64,000 nt of DNA from Pogostemon cablin (Eukaryota; Streptophyta; Magnoliopsida; Lamiales; Lamiaceae), in NCBI GenBank assembly GCA_023678885.1, contig CM042985.1:4266985-4330984 (forward strand), in the 5' to 3' direction. The position numbers were made by a program, and so were the translations under genes. Under the pieces are notes generated by a model. The model saw only the letters and a program-made list of their open reading frames with translations. It did no database searches and was not told the origin of the DNA. This document shows, piece after piece, positions 49,308 through 61,272 of the stretch; within the stretch, counting starts at the first letter, position 1; the number at the start of each line of letters is the position of its first letter.

Positions 49308-49938
49308 TACTTTTTTTTTATTGAATAATAAATTTTTTAAATTAGAATGCATGGTGAATAATAAAAAATCTCAAACATTTTCTCTTAAAATTGGTAGGGT
49401 ATAGATTAGTTTATCATACGTGTCAATCATCCAATAATTTGCAACAAAAATATAACACCAAAATGTAATAAAAATTTTGAATAGGATTGAGAGTGGCGAG
49501 GGAGAAGTCTACGTGGCGGTGACCGCCCATATGCGGGGCGGAGTCTCGGTCCAAAAGGAGCCGATATTAATAACATTTAAAATCCAAGTAAAATTACTTA
49601 ACTTCAAAAGAAAATCTATGGCAGTATATTTTCTTGAGTGTGGGTGGCAAAAGTAGAAAGGGACTGTTTGTGGGTTATACTCAAATTTTCCATTTCAATT
49701 CCAATTTTAGTTAACAAAGCCTTACAATGTACTTGGACAACATTACTACTAGTATAACGCCAACGAGATTGGCCTATTCGAACCCTAATAAAAATGGTAC
49801 GACTAGTTTTAATCGAATTTGGAATTAGTATAAATATTTCAATAAAATCTCCAAAATTTGAAACAAATATGAGTATATGCCCCGAGTACCCTGAATACCC
49901 ATTATTTATAAAATTTTCAAAAGTTTTAATACTATATA

Positions 49939-50231
49939 CTTCATCCGTCTGACGTATTTTTATCCACTTTTTATTTTGGGTCGTCCCACATATTTTTATC
50001 AATTCCATTAATAACAAAAAATACATAATATTTTATTACATACTTTTTACAATCCCAACAATTTTAATTACTTTTTTACACTTTATTCATAATTCCCAAC
50101 AACTTTATTTACTTTTTCTTTTTAAATTACTAATTTATCCCTACTTTTTCTTACATTATAGTAGTATATTAAAAAAACGTCTTAATCTCCGTGTCCGTAC
50201 AAATGAGTGAAAATACCCGAGACGGAGAGAG
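49939..50231. mobile_element. Stowaway MITE
   Basis: Begins CTTCATCCGTCTGACG, ends CCGAGACGGAGAGAG, TA flanks at 49937-49938 and 50232-50233. An antisense ORF (49616-50026) overlaps it by chance. Confidence 0.7.
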
Positions 50232-53200
50232 TATTACTTTCCACTTGTGTTAATTTTTGTTCAATAATGGAGTAAATATTTATTAATAAATGATAATTTT
50301 TATATATTCAATATTTTATTAAAAAAATAAAATAAAAAACTAAATTTTGTATTATGCTGTGCAACTAGGTGAAAGTTAGAATTTGCCTTCAATTATATCC
50401 CTTGGGAATTATACTTGGGGAAAAGCAAATCAGATTTTACTTGCTTTATTTTTAACTTCAATAATTTAATTACCAATTTGACATTTAACTCAGAGATGGA
50501 TACACCATAGCTTATAGTATTTTTAATTAATTGAACAAGTGACCTTGACTAAGTAGTAATAATTTCCTCAACCAGAGATGGAACTTAATTCTTTCGCATG
50601 TAATAGGCAAGAATGTAGCCTATATATTGCCAAAAGGTATGCATTATTTTCACTCATGAAATTCTAATTACTGAAAATTAATGTAACATATTAAGTCTAG
50701 AATAGGATTTTTATTAATCTTAGAGGAATATAAAATAAGAAATGAAAATTAGGGAGAAACACTGTTTAAAACCGAGGATGTAGGGATGTCTGTGGGGAAG
50801 CATACATGTTCAATTATCCCAAAACACATCCACCCACACACACAAAGTCATAATAATTTCACTTTTATTACTTAAATATCTCATCCTAATTGCTGCTTTC
50901 TTTAAAATAAGAAGAAAAAAATAAAAATAAAAATCCTCGATCGCATTATTGTTTGCATTTGCTACCCCCATCTGTCATAATTTCGAACAACTAATTAATT
51001 TTAGATTTTTTTTCTAATAAAGTTGATTACTGTTTCTATTTTATTTAAGATATAGCAAGCATTCTTGCACTTCTTAATTAGATGAAAATTAGAGGACTTT
51101 GTATTGCATAAGTAAATCAACATTCACGAGCAGCGAATTATCTCATTTATAAAAGGAGCATTATAAAAATAAAATAAAAAATAAAAAATGATTGGTATAA
51201 AAGGAGAATTTAGTAAATAACCAATCATATGAAAAGGATAAACTCGAGTGATTTAATACTTTTTTTTTTTTTGGCCTCTGAATTAATTTTTATCTTTCTA
51301 TTTCTCTGAAATTTACTCGAACGAAACAGCTAAGAACCCCTGCACAATACAAGTAGGGATCCTAATTAGAATATTGATTAGTGGTTTCCAAATAATTAGC
51401 TGAATATCACAAGTCATTGCTTACTAATTAATCACCAGTTAATACCTGTTTACCCCAATTCTTTTTTTTTCAAGTATTATGCCCCATATTCGCAACTTCA
51501 GCCAACACTTTATATGCTTATTGAATAGATAAAGTATATTTAATGGTTGTTAAAGTATGTTTTCTAAAATATATGCTTGATTATGCATTAAAATATAATT
51601 TTAGCATGTTATTTTAATTATAAATAATTATACTTTAGTAATATGTCGACCCGTCTCACACCCATCTCACAAATAATCCGTCTCACAAGAGAGTGTCTCG
51701 ATGGTATAAAGTAATAATAATAAAAATTAATTAAATAAATTTATAACTCCACTAGCTAGGTAGGCGATGTATATATCTGCTGCATGCTTATATAAAAAAT
51801 ACGTGTTGATAACATCACTTTCCACTAAGCATGCTTTTACAAACATCCAAGAATGCACATCCAAATATTGCCCTAAATAGATCATTTCATTTCCTCTCCA
51901 AATAGGTTCCCTTCACACATTCCTGTCAATATATATATATATATTACGTTTTCTTTATAAAGATGTTATTTCATTCTAATGCATATCACAATACTCTAAA
52001 AAAATCTTTTAAATTTCATTATCCGCAATAACGGTGAACTACAATTATGAGGGAGGTTATGATGGAGGAAGAATATTTTTGATGGAAAAGTTAATTTCAT
52101 GCATTAGTTTCCAACCCACTATGTGGGAGGGGTGTTGCTTTAAAGGCTAACCAAGAGCAAAAAAATCTTGGTAATTTAAGGACCACCACTTAGGCCTAAT
52201 TTGGTATGTAATTCAAAGTCGATTAAAGAAATTTATATAATTTAAATTTATCTCTTTTGGCAAATTGCAACCTGATGTTACATACGGAAATCCATAAACA
52301 CGTTTTGTTGATTTAAAGAAAAGGGCCACCATCATGTTGTTGATGGTTTTTTATATTATTATTATTATTATTTTTTAATCGATAAGAATGAATACATTTC
52401 ATATGATCAAGTATATTATATAAGAAATACTAAAAAGAAATACAATAAGAAAAGAGAGAAATTACTAGTATATCACATCCTTAAATACGATCTAGAATTG
52501 ACGAGTCAATCATAAAAAATAAAATAAAATTTAAACAAACAGTTTTATGAACGACAAGCTAACTTAACATACTCGATTTAAGTTCACCAAGGAGTTGTTA
52601 TTCATTTTTATGATCTGTGTTGACGTTGAAAATCATCATATACATTATTTACTTGCTTAGAGAAAAATAAGAAAAGGACCCACTTTACTATCAAATGATT
52701 ACACAAATGGATATATCTCGTCATGTACTATGCAATATTAAAATGCATGGATCAATTACGCATAAAAATAAAAAATACAATTGGAATTAGAGAATTCATA
52801 CAATATATCAATATTCATGGCTCTCTAAATCAAAAATGTTAAATGGAAAAAAATAAAAATAAAAAAGGCAATCTTTTGGGTTGGGGTGGGGGGGAAAGAA
52901 TTTTATTTTAGGCATATAGTTTAATTTTACTAGATGTGACTTATAACAACTACTACTTATGTGTTATAATCAAATTAATTTTATGTTAATAGAAATTTAA
53001 AAACTGCCCAAATCATGCAACCAGGGATTTTCAGAAATTCAATTTCTTTGAGTCAATTGAAATTTAAATACTAAAAAAGTAAAATCTGATATAGTATTTA
53101 AAAATAATAATAATGATTTTAATACACACAAATGTATAATTTGAAATTAAACGGTTACATGAGCAATGTAGGTAAATGGAGCCAACAGATAATGGGCATA

Positions 53201-54330
53201 GTCAACACTAGAATGGGGCCCATATTTCGATCCGTATCATAACTAAAATATTTTCACCAGTTAATTTTTTTTGGTGTTTGGTGATAATCCACTTCTACTC
53301 TAGTAGTAAGTGCTCCATCCATGTCTTCCTTTTAATTAAATCAACATTTATATAATTACTGTCAAGAAATTAATGATTTTATAATTTACTAACCCAATTG
53401 TTACCTTTGTATATTACAAATACATATCACGTTTTCATCATGAACTACGTGTACTCTATTTGCAATCTCTATAACTATTTTTGTTTTACTTTATATCGTC
53501 TCATGTAAATTTTTTTCTAAAATTTTGTCCTTCGAGAAATTAAATTAATACGGGTTCAAAATAATAAATAAAAAAGATATAAAGCTAGAAGTCTAAGGAG
53601 CAAAAAGGGAAAAATAAATAAAACAAATAGAAGAAAAGGATAGAGAAATTGTGCATTATTCAATTACTAAATTTAAAGGAAGTTTTGTACCCCAAATCTA
53701 GTGTATTGATTTCTTAATTTAACACGTTCTTAATATTTAAAACACATTTCCATGCAACGAGTATAGATACCAAATTTCCAAAAATATTATTCCACTAAAC
53801 TTCAAAATGTAAAATTTTACTTTTTAAAGAAAAATAATAAAAATAGTTTTTTACTTATAAGAAAAGTACGGCGACCTCTATGATCCCATTACATACAAGT
53901 ATTCAAATTTATTTTATAAATATAGTACCAGTAGCTAACCCGTGCAACACACGGTATGTATTAGTTTTTAGGCAACAATTTCATTTGATTTTATGATGTT
54001 TGAATATAATAATATTTCTTTGAAAAAATATATAAAATAATAAAAATAAACAAATACCCCTACAAAACATACTCAGGTTTCAAATCACAACATGATGCAT
54101 CAGAATGATTAGAAAATAAATAACAACAAAGTAACAAATATTAACAAAGCTCAACATCGTGATAAAGACCTTCCAGATTGGTTGAACCATACATGAATTA
54201 GATAATTAGGAGACTCAAACAATCTAATGCATCTGAGTTTGACGGAAATGTTTGTTTTGTTAGTTGGTAGAGAATTAATCAAACGAATACAAAAATAATG
54301 AGTATATATTCTTGCCATATAAAATTATTA
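50232..54330. other. AT-rich gene-free spacer
   Basis: No gene or clear structured element was identified. A cluster of 'ccgtctcaca' words sits at 51648-51690. Near 53930-53955 the phrase 'ctaacccgtgcaacacacgg' forms a short palindrome of the kind seen at ends of old plant transposons; its partner end was not found. Confidence 0.45.
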
Positions 54331-54812
54331 AAAAATTGACATATATTTATTTTTAATTTTTTTTGTATTTATTGTTGCTATATTAGTAAAAGGTTTAATG
54401 AAATTATTAAAGTTTTAAATTAAATATCTCAATGTAATGTAATATCACGAAAATAATATTTATTTATTTATGGGCCATAAAGTTGTAATATATTTATTTT
54501 TTGATTTTTATGAGATTATTAACAATTATTTGCAATAAAAGTTCGGTTGGGTTAATAATTATTTAATTGTTGAAAAAGTAATAATTATAATTATTTAATT
54601 ATTTTAATGGGTGGTTGAGATTTGTTTAAGAAATAGATGGTCATGATTTGACCCTCTACAAACATTATGTTATAAACCATAATACCTTAAGCCCTAAAAC
54701 TCTAAACCCTAAATTCATAATTATAATGATTTAATTATTTTAATGAGTGACTGAGATTTGTTTAAGAAAAAAATGGTCAGGATTAGATTTATTCTACTTT
54801 AATAATATCTTA

Positions 54813-55041
54813 GTCCCTTCGTCCAACTCAAAGGGTCATTTTTTCCATTTTGGGTGTCCCACTCAAAGAGTCATCTTTCATTTTTTACACATATGGGACC
54901 CATACACACCCACTATTACAACTAAAATATGGGGTCTACACTCCCACTAATACAACTACCCAAAATACATTAAATAATACTTCGTACTTCTTAATCCACG
55001 TACAAAAAGCAAACACCACCATTTGGGTGGGAAGAAGGGAG
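54813..55041. mobile_element. Stowaway MITE inside the array, with a duplicated remnant
   Basis: Begins GTCCCTTCGTCCAACTC and ends GGGAAGAAGGGAG, TA flanks at 54811-54812 and 55042-55043. A right-end remnant (GCAAACACCACCCTTTGGGT to GGGATGGAGGGAG) is present alone at 55565-55600. Confidence 0.7.
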
Positions 55042-56587
55042 TATTTCCTAATTTGAAAAAGTCATAATTAAAATTATTTAATTATTTTAATAATGGGTGA
55101 CTGAGATTTGTTTGAGAAATAGATGGTCATGATTGAATTTATTCTACTTTTATGGGTTAATAATTATTATTTAATTATTGAAAAAGTCATAATTATAATT
55201 ATTTAATTATTTTAATGGATGGTTGAGATTTGTTTAAAAAATAGATGGTCAGGATTTGACCCTCTGCAAACATTATCCCATAAACCCTAAACTCTAAAAC
55301 CCTAAATCATAAAACCCTAAATCCTAAACCCTAAATTCATAATTATAGCTATTTAATTATTTTAATGGGTGACTGAGATTTGTTTAAGAAATAGATGGTC
55401 AGGATTGAATTTATTCTACCCTAAATTCATAATTATAATTATTTAATTATTTTAATGTGTGGCTGAGATTTGTGAACTTCTCTCATTCGGTTTTGGTGTG
55501 GTTTGAATTTTGTTGTCGTATTATTTTTTTATTTATGTTTTTTAATTATCTCATATGTGTTTAAGCAAACACCACCCTTTGGGTGGGATGGAGGGAGTAT
55601 TTCTTAATTTGAAAAAGTCATATATAATTATTTATTATTTTAATGGGTGGCTGAGATTTGTTTGAAAAATAGATGGTCAGGATTGAATTTATTCTGCTTT
55701 TACGGGTTAATAATTATTTAATTATTGAAAAAGTCATAATTATAATTATTTAATTATTTTAATGGGTGGTTGAGATTTATTTATTTAAGAAATAAATGGT
55801 CAGGATTTGACCATCTGCAAATATTATCCCATAAACCCTAAAACCCTAAACCCTAAAACCCTAAATCCTAAACCCTAAAACCCTAAATTCATAATTATAA
55901 TTATTTAATTATTTTAATGGGTGACTGAAAATTGTTTAAGAAATAGAAGGTTAGAATTTGATTTATTTTACCCTAAATTCATAATTTATAATTATTTAAT
56001 TATTTTAATGGGTGGCTGAGATTTGTTTGAGCTTCTCTCATTCGGTTTTGGTGTGATTTGAATTTTGTTTTCGTATTATTTCTTTATTTATATTTTTTAA
56101 TTATCTCATATGTGTTTTGTACGAAAATAATTACATAAAACTCTAAATCATAAATCCTAAAACTTGAAACCATAAAATTCATAATTAAGTATAATTATTT
56201 AATTATTTTAATGGGTGTCTGAATAGATGGTCATGATTGGATTATTCTTCTTTAATAATATCTCATTTCCTAATTTGAAAATTTTATAATTATAATTATT
56301 TAATTATTTTAGTAAATGGCCCTAAATTCATAATTATAATTATTTAATTATTTTAATGGCTGACTGAAATTTGTTTAAAAAATAGATGGTCAGTTATTCT
56401 GCTATAATAATATCTTATTTCTTAATTTGAAAAAGTTATAATTATAATTATTATAATTATTTAATTATTGTAATGTGTGACTTAGATTTCTTTGAAAATT
56501 TGAATATATTTAATATTATTAAAGTTTTATTAAATAATATCATATTTTCGAATTTGAAAAGGTTATAATTATAATTATTTAATTATT

Positions 56588-57085
56588 TTAATACCTGCTT
56601 GACTTAAAAATACTTAAATCCGGGTGTTTAGCACCTGAATCCCAGATTATAGGAATAACTTTAACTTAAGCAGTCTTAAATTCGGGCAGTTTAGCACCAG
56701 AATCCCAGATTATAGGCCGTTCAAATTTTTTTACTGTAGAATGCTTAATCCGGACGGTTTAGAACCAGATTATAGGCCGTTCAAATTTTAAACTGTAGAA
56801 CGCTTGATCCGGGCGGTTTAGAACCTGAATCCCAGATGTATTCCGTTCTTGAGTTGATTCTCGTTGAAGAATTCGAAGAACTATTCAGATAATTCTAAAG
56901 TCTTTGATCTTCTTAGAGAATTGTTCTCGGTGTGTTTGAAATGAATGGAGGATGGCTCCTTATATAGGTGAAGGGTGAGGAAGCCCCATACATAACTCAC
57001 AATTTGATTGGTCAGTGGATTATTTGACCTAATTATGTGGGCTTGGACATTTCCATCCCTGCTATTTGATTGGTCTATTTAATAT
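56588..57085 (-). promoter_or_regulatory. Promoter-like module, copy 1 (minus strand)
   Basis: Read on the minus strand, there is ACCAATCAAAT twice (CCAAT-type boxes), then CACCTATATAAGG (TATA box at 56958-56968), then a CA-rich leader (ATTCATTTCAAACACACCGA) expected to hold a start site. Downstream are four tandem units of about 60 bp with CTGGGATTC, GGTGCTAAAC and CCCGGATT words (plus-strand positions about 56617, 56677, 56741 and 56802). No ORF follows. The promoter role is inferred from layout only. Confidence 0.5.
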
Positions 57086-58126
57086 TATTAATTTTTTAAT
57101 AAATAAAATCTTATTTCCTAATTTGAAAATGTCATAATTATAATTATTTAATTATTTTAATGGGTGGCTGAGATTTGTTTTAAAATTAGATGGCTAGGAT
57201 TGGATTTATTCTGAACACTTAATTACTATGAGATACAAACATACAAAAATATTACTACTAACTACAAAAATATATAGTGATATTCCAATATTACCCCTAC
57301 AATGTGCTGCATATAAATGTTGTGTGCAGCGCGGCGGCGGTGGTACGGCGGTGGGTGGGAGTTTAGGGTTTGTGGTTTAAAAGTGTATGAGTTTAGGGTT
57401 ATATTTGGTATTTTACTTTAATATTTTATATGTGATAGTAATTATTTTAAATCAATGTATCTAATAGTAATTAGGGGTACAAAGTGTGTACCTATGAGTA
57501 ATTAATCCTAATATATTTAATATTATTTAAATTTTAGTAAATAATATCTTATTTTCTGATTTGAAAAAGTCATAACTATAATTATTTAATTATTTTAATG
57601 GGTGACTGCGATTTGTTTGAGAAATAGATTGTTATGATTTGTACTAAATTATTTCCTTATTTGAAAAAATCATAATTATAATTATTTAATTATTTTAATG
57701 GGTTGTTGAAATTTGTTTTAGAAATAGATGGTCAGGATTTGGCCCCCATAAACCCTAACCCCTAATTAAACCCTAAAACCCTAAACCCTAAATCCTAAAC
57801 CCTAAACCCTAAACCATTTGATGGTTAGGATTGAATTTATATTTAATATTATTAATTTTTTAATAAATAATATTTTATTTCCTAATTTGAAAAAAATCAT
57901 AATTATAATTATTTAATTATTTTAAATGGTGGCTAAGATAATAATATCTTATTTTCTAATTTGAAAAAATCATAATTATAATTATTTAATTATTGTAATG
58001 TGTGACTTAGATTTACTTGAAAATTTTGAATATATTCAAATAATATATTTAATATTATTAAAATTTTATTAAATAATATCTTATTTTCGAATTTGAAAAG
58101 GTTATAATTATAATTATTTAATTATT

Positions 58127-58625
58127 TTAATGCGTGCTTGACTTAAAAATATTTAAATTCGGGTGGTTTAGCACCTGAATCCCAGATTATAGGAAGAACT
58201 TTAACTTAAGCAGTCTTAAATCTGGGCAGTTTAGCACCGGAATCCCAGATTATAGGCCGTTCAATTTTTTTTACTGTAGAACGCTTAATCCGGATGGTTT
58301 AGAACCAGATTATACGCCGTTCAAATTTTTAGCTATAGAACGCTTGATCCGAACAGTTTAGAACCTGAATACCAGATGTATTTCGTTCTTGAGTTGATTC
58401 TCGTTTAAGAATTCGAAGAACTATTCAGACAATTCTGAAGTCTTTGATCTTCTTAGAAAATCGTTCTCGGTGTGTTTGAAATGAATGGAGGATGTCTTCT
58501 TATATAGGTGAAGGGTGAGGAAGCCCCATATATAACTCACAATTTGATTGGTCAATTGATTATTTGACCTAATTCTGCGGGCTTGGGCCTTTCCATCCTT
58601 GCAATTTGATTGGTCTATTTAATAT
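58127..58625 (-). promoter_or_regulatory. Promoter-like module, copy 2 (minus strand)
   Basis: A second copy lies 1540 bp to the right of copy 1. The CCAAT box nearest the TATA box, the stretch TTCCTCACCCTTCACC and the TATA box CCTATATAAG (58499-58508) are kept, while the downstream repeat units carry scattered substitutions. The duplication includes flanking array sequence (about 56440-57190 with 57975-58735). Confidence 0.5.
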
Positions 58626-58837
58626 TATTAATTTTTTAATAAATAAAATTTTATTTCCTAATCTGAAAATGTCATAATTATAATTATTTAATTATTTTAA
58701 TGGGTGACTAAGATTTATTTTAGATACTAAATTATTTCCTAATTTGAAAATGTCATAATTATAATTATTTAATTATTTTAATGGGTGGCTGAGATTTGTT
58801 TTAAAATTAAATGGCCATGATTGGATTTATTCTACTT

Positions 58838-58910
<73 letters not shown>

Positions 58911-59917
58911 TATTTCCTATTTCCTAATTTGAAAATGTCATAATTATAATTATTTAATTATTTTAATGGGTGACTAAAATTCGTTTTGGATACTAAATTA
59001 TTTCCAAATTTAAAAATGTCATAATTATAATTATTTAATTATTTTAATGGGTGGTTGAAATTTGTTTTAAAATTAGATGGCCATGATTGAATTTATTTTG
59101 CTTTTATATATATATATATATATATAGATAGATGCCATAATAAGCATATAAATAACATTTAACTTTCTCACAGTTGATCATTTTATATTTTTACTTAGTT
59201 TTCATTTTTATATTAAAAATGGTCTTTTACATATTCTCTTTTTTATGTATATTATAAATTATTAATGAAAAATTTATTACATTTTCACTTTTTTTTTAGT
59301 CTCACAATTACATGAAACGGTATCATATAAGTATTTGCCCACAATTTTTTTTAGTAAAATCTATTATTGAGTTTTCATGAAGTCAAACAATCTAATGGGT
59401 TTGTATATTCTCAAGACTTTAAAAGGATTAATACCCCTTGTCCACTATTAATTTATCAATTTTACTATTTTGATTTGTACACCCTCAATGTATCCCTTTT
59501 TCTTTTTTGGCAAAAGAGATACATATATGGCTCATCACACTCCACTAATACAACTATTCCTACAAATAAAATAATAATTTCTTAATTTACGTGCAAAAAA
59601 CAAATGGACAAGATCAATAGAATTTGTTAAATTGATAAATTACGTCGGTAAATTCAATTTTGTACATACTAATATTGCCACTATGAAAATGTATGGTAAT
59701 AAAACGAGTAACCTAACTCAAATTGAGTTTGAAAAAAAAAAAAACACGCCATGCTAAAGCTAATGATGGCAACTTCCAATTACTAATCAGTTGTATCGCA
59801 AACAGAAAAATTCAAATACACTATGACCAACAAAAATCCTATTTGTGGGACCTAAAGTGCTCCATGGTTATTTCGTAATATCAATAAATTATGAGGGCAT
59901 ACTCATCTCCATCATCA

Positions 59918-59925
59918 TATAAATA
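59918..59925 (+). promoter_or_regulatory. TATA box of the PADRE gene
   Basis: TATAAATA, 60 bp before the ATG at 59985. A start site about 30 bp downstream would give a short leader, fitting a compact stress-type gene. Confidence 0.6.
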
Positions 59926-59984
59926 CTACCACACCTTTAACTCCTCTTAGCAAATTTTCACTTTTATCTCTCAAGAAACATAGT

Positions 59985-60482
59985 ATGGGAAACTGCTTAG
60001 TTCTCCAAGATAGATCTGTAAGTGTAATGAAAACAGATGGAAAAATAATCGAGTACAAAGCCCCAATCAAAGTTCACCAAGTTTTAACTGAATTTTCTAA
60101 CCATGCACTCTCTGATAAGCTTCCTGTAGTAAATCACCTACATCCTAATACAGAGATGCGTCAAGGTCACTTGTACTATCTTCTTCCCCTACCCGTGGTG
60201 CCCCCCTCGCCTAAGACGAAGAAGAAGAAGACTGTTCGATTTTCAGAAGATGTCATGGAGAAAGAAGAGCAAAGAAAAGCTAGTGGTGTGGTGAGGATTA
60301 AGCTTGTGATCACTAAGCAGGAGCTACAGGCAATACTGGAAAAAGAGGGAGTTTCAGTTGAAGATGTGATTTCTCAGGTGCAGAAGAAGCCGATAAAGAT
60401 CGGAAATATTGATGAAGATGACAGTGACATATCTCTTAAAGGACGGTTACCAGCTCTGGAGAGTATACCTGAATTGGATTAG
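59985..60482 (+). CDS. PADRE (DUF4228) domain protein, putatively N-myristoylated
   Basis: A single exon of 165 codons with no intron. It begins MGNCLVLQ, with Gly2 for N-myristoylation and Cys4 for possible palmitoylation, so membrane attachment is likely. Next comes the DUF4228/PADRE pattern: VSVMKTDGKIIEYKAPIKVHQVL, with the last residues of this block at about 35, then a LYYLLPLP strand (about 63-70), a basic linker KTKKKKTVRFSEDV, and VVRIKLVITKQELQAIL. The tail is acidic (DEDDSDIS). PADRE genes are plant-specific and often pathogen- or stress-induced; the biochemical role is unknown. The TATA box and leader are at 59918-59984. Confidence 0.9.
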   Translation: MGNCLVLQDRSVSVMKTDGKIIEYKAPIKVHQVLTEFSNHALSDKLPVVNHLHPNTEMRQGHLYYLLPLPVVPPSPKTKKKKTVRFSEDVMEKEEQRKASGVVRIKLVITKQELQAILEKEGVSVEDVISQVQKKPIKIGNIDEDDSDISLKGRLPALESIPELD

Positions 60483-61272
60483 TACTTGGTGTAATTTTTA
60501 CAGCCTTTGAGAAGGAGAAAAGTAGAAGAAAGGGAGAGGAGAGAGAGGGGAATGATACGAATTAAGTAGCAAAGTTAGTTAGGGCTAGCAGATCAAAGAT
60601 AGATTTATAATTCTCTTTTTGTCAGAATTGTAAAATACTCAACAAATATATATACAATCTGCTTTAAAGCAATCTAAAGTATAAATGAATCTAAGGAACT
60701 TTCAAGCAGACAATATTAAGTCTTCCTGATGTTTCTTGAATAGATGAATAAGATGGGCTATTAAATAAAAACTTACAGAAGTCATCTGCAGATTGAAACA
60801 AGAGTTACACAGATCCATTAGATCTCATCTGTTCTTGAAGTAAAGGGTATGTGAACCTACAGGTTTTAAAAAACATAATTAAGTACGCATATAATGCAAG
60901 TAAGATCTTAGCCCCAGAGACTTAATAGAGCATATTAAATCATGAACACAAGTCGTTCTAAAAACATGTTTATGCAGTTGGTTGATGGCTAAACGAGTAT
61001 TTACAACTCTCCAGTTTTTTAGTGCAGATGTAGCTAATAACTATCATCAAACATATGTTAATGAAATTGAACAAATTAATGGCTTGAGAAAGAGCCAGAG
61101 TTTTATAAATAAAGCTGATATAAACTTCAAAGAACGAATTCTCTTCATGTCACATGCCTCGTTAGGTGAAAAATCCACAGCCCTGAGGCTTTTAATCAGT
61201 AATTGTATAATTTTTTTCATACATATGAATGAAAGCCAATAATTTACTTGAGCATTGAAAATCCAGGTTATG
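60483..61272. other. Tail-to-tail region between the PADRE gene and HISN3
   Basis: Contains both 3' UTRs, with a GA-rich stretch at 60507-60557. The ORF at 60982-61242 has no recognisable features. Confidence 0.5.

Larger units (their letters stand above)
54330..59130. repeat. AT-rich repeat array with telomere-like tracts
   Basis: A core of about 80-100 bp recurs roughly 25 times: 'aatttgaaaaagtcataatt', 'ataattatttaattatttta', 'atgggtggctgagatttgtt', then 'aaatagatggtcaggattg'. Spacing is irregular because other pieces are interleaved. CCCTAAA / CCTAAAC tracts occur at 54690-54713, 55277-55338, 55833-55889 and 57745-57813. A block with 'tctcattcggttttggtgtg' occurs at 55482 and 56037. Two copies of a roughly 750-bp promoter-like segment are included (separate entries). 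TA microsatellites lie at 58845-58908 and 59106-59126. Confidence 0.8.

Noticed and set aside
49616..50026. 136-codon minus-strand ORF
   Set aside because: Overlaps a Stowaway element and has no family-like composition.
54330..59130. CRISPR-like array
   Set aside because: Repeat spacing is irregular, the repeats are AT-rich and diverged, and this is a plant nuclear sequence.
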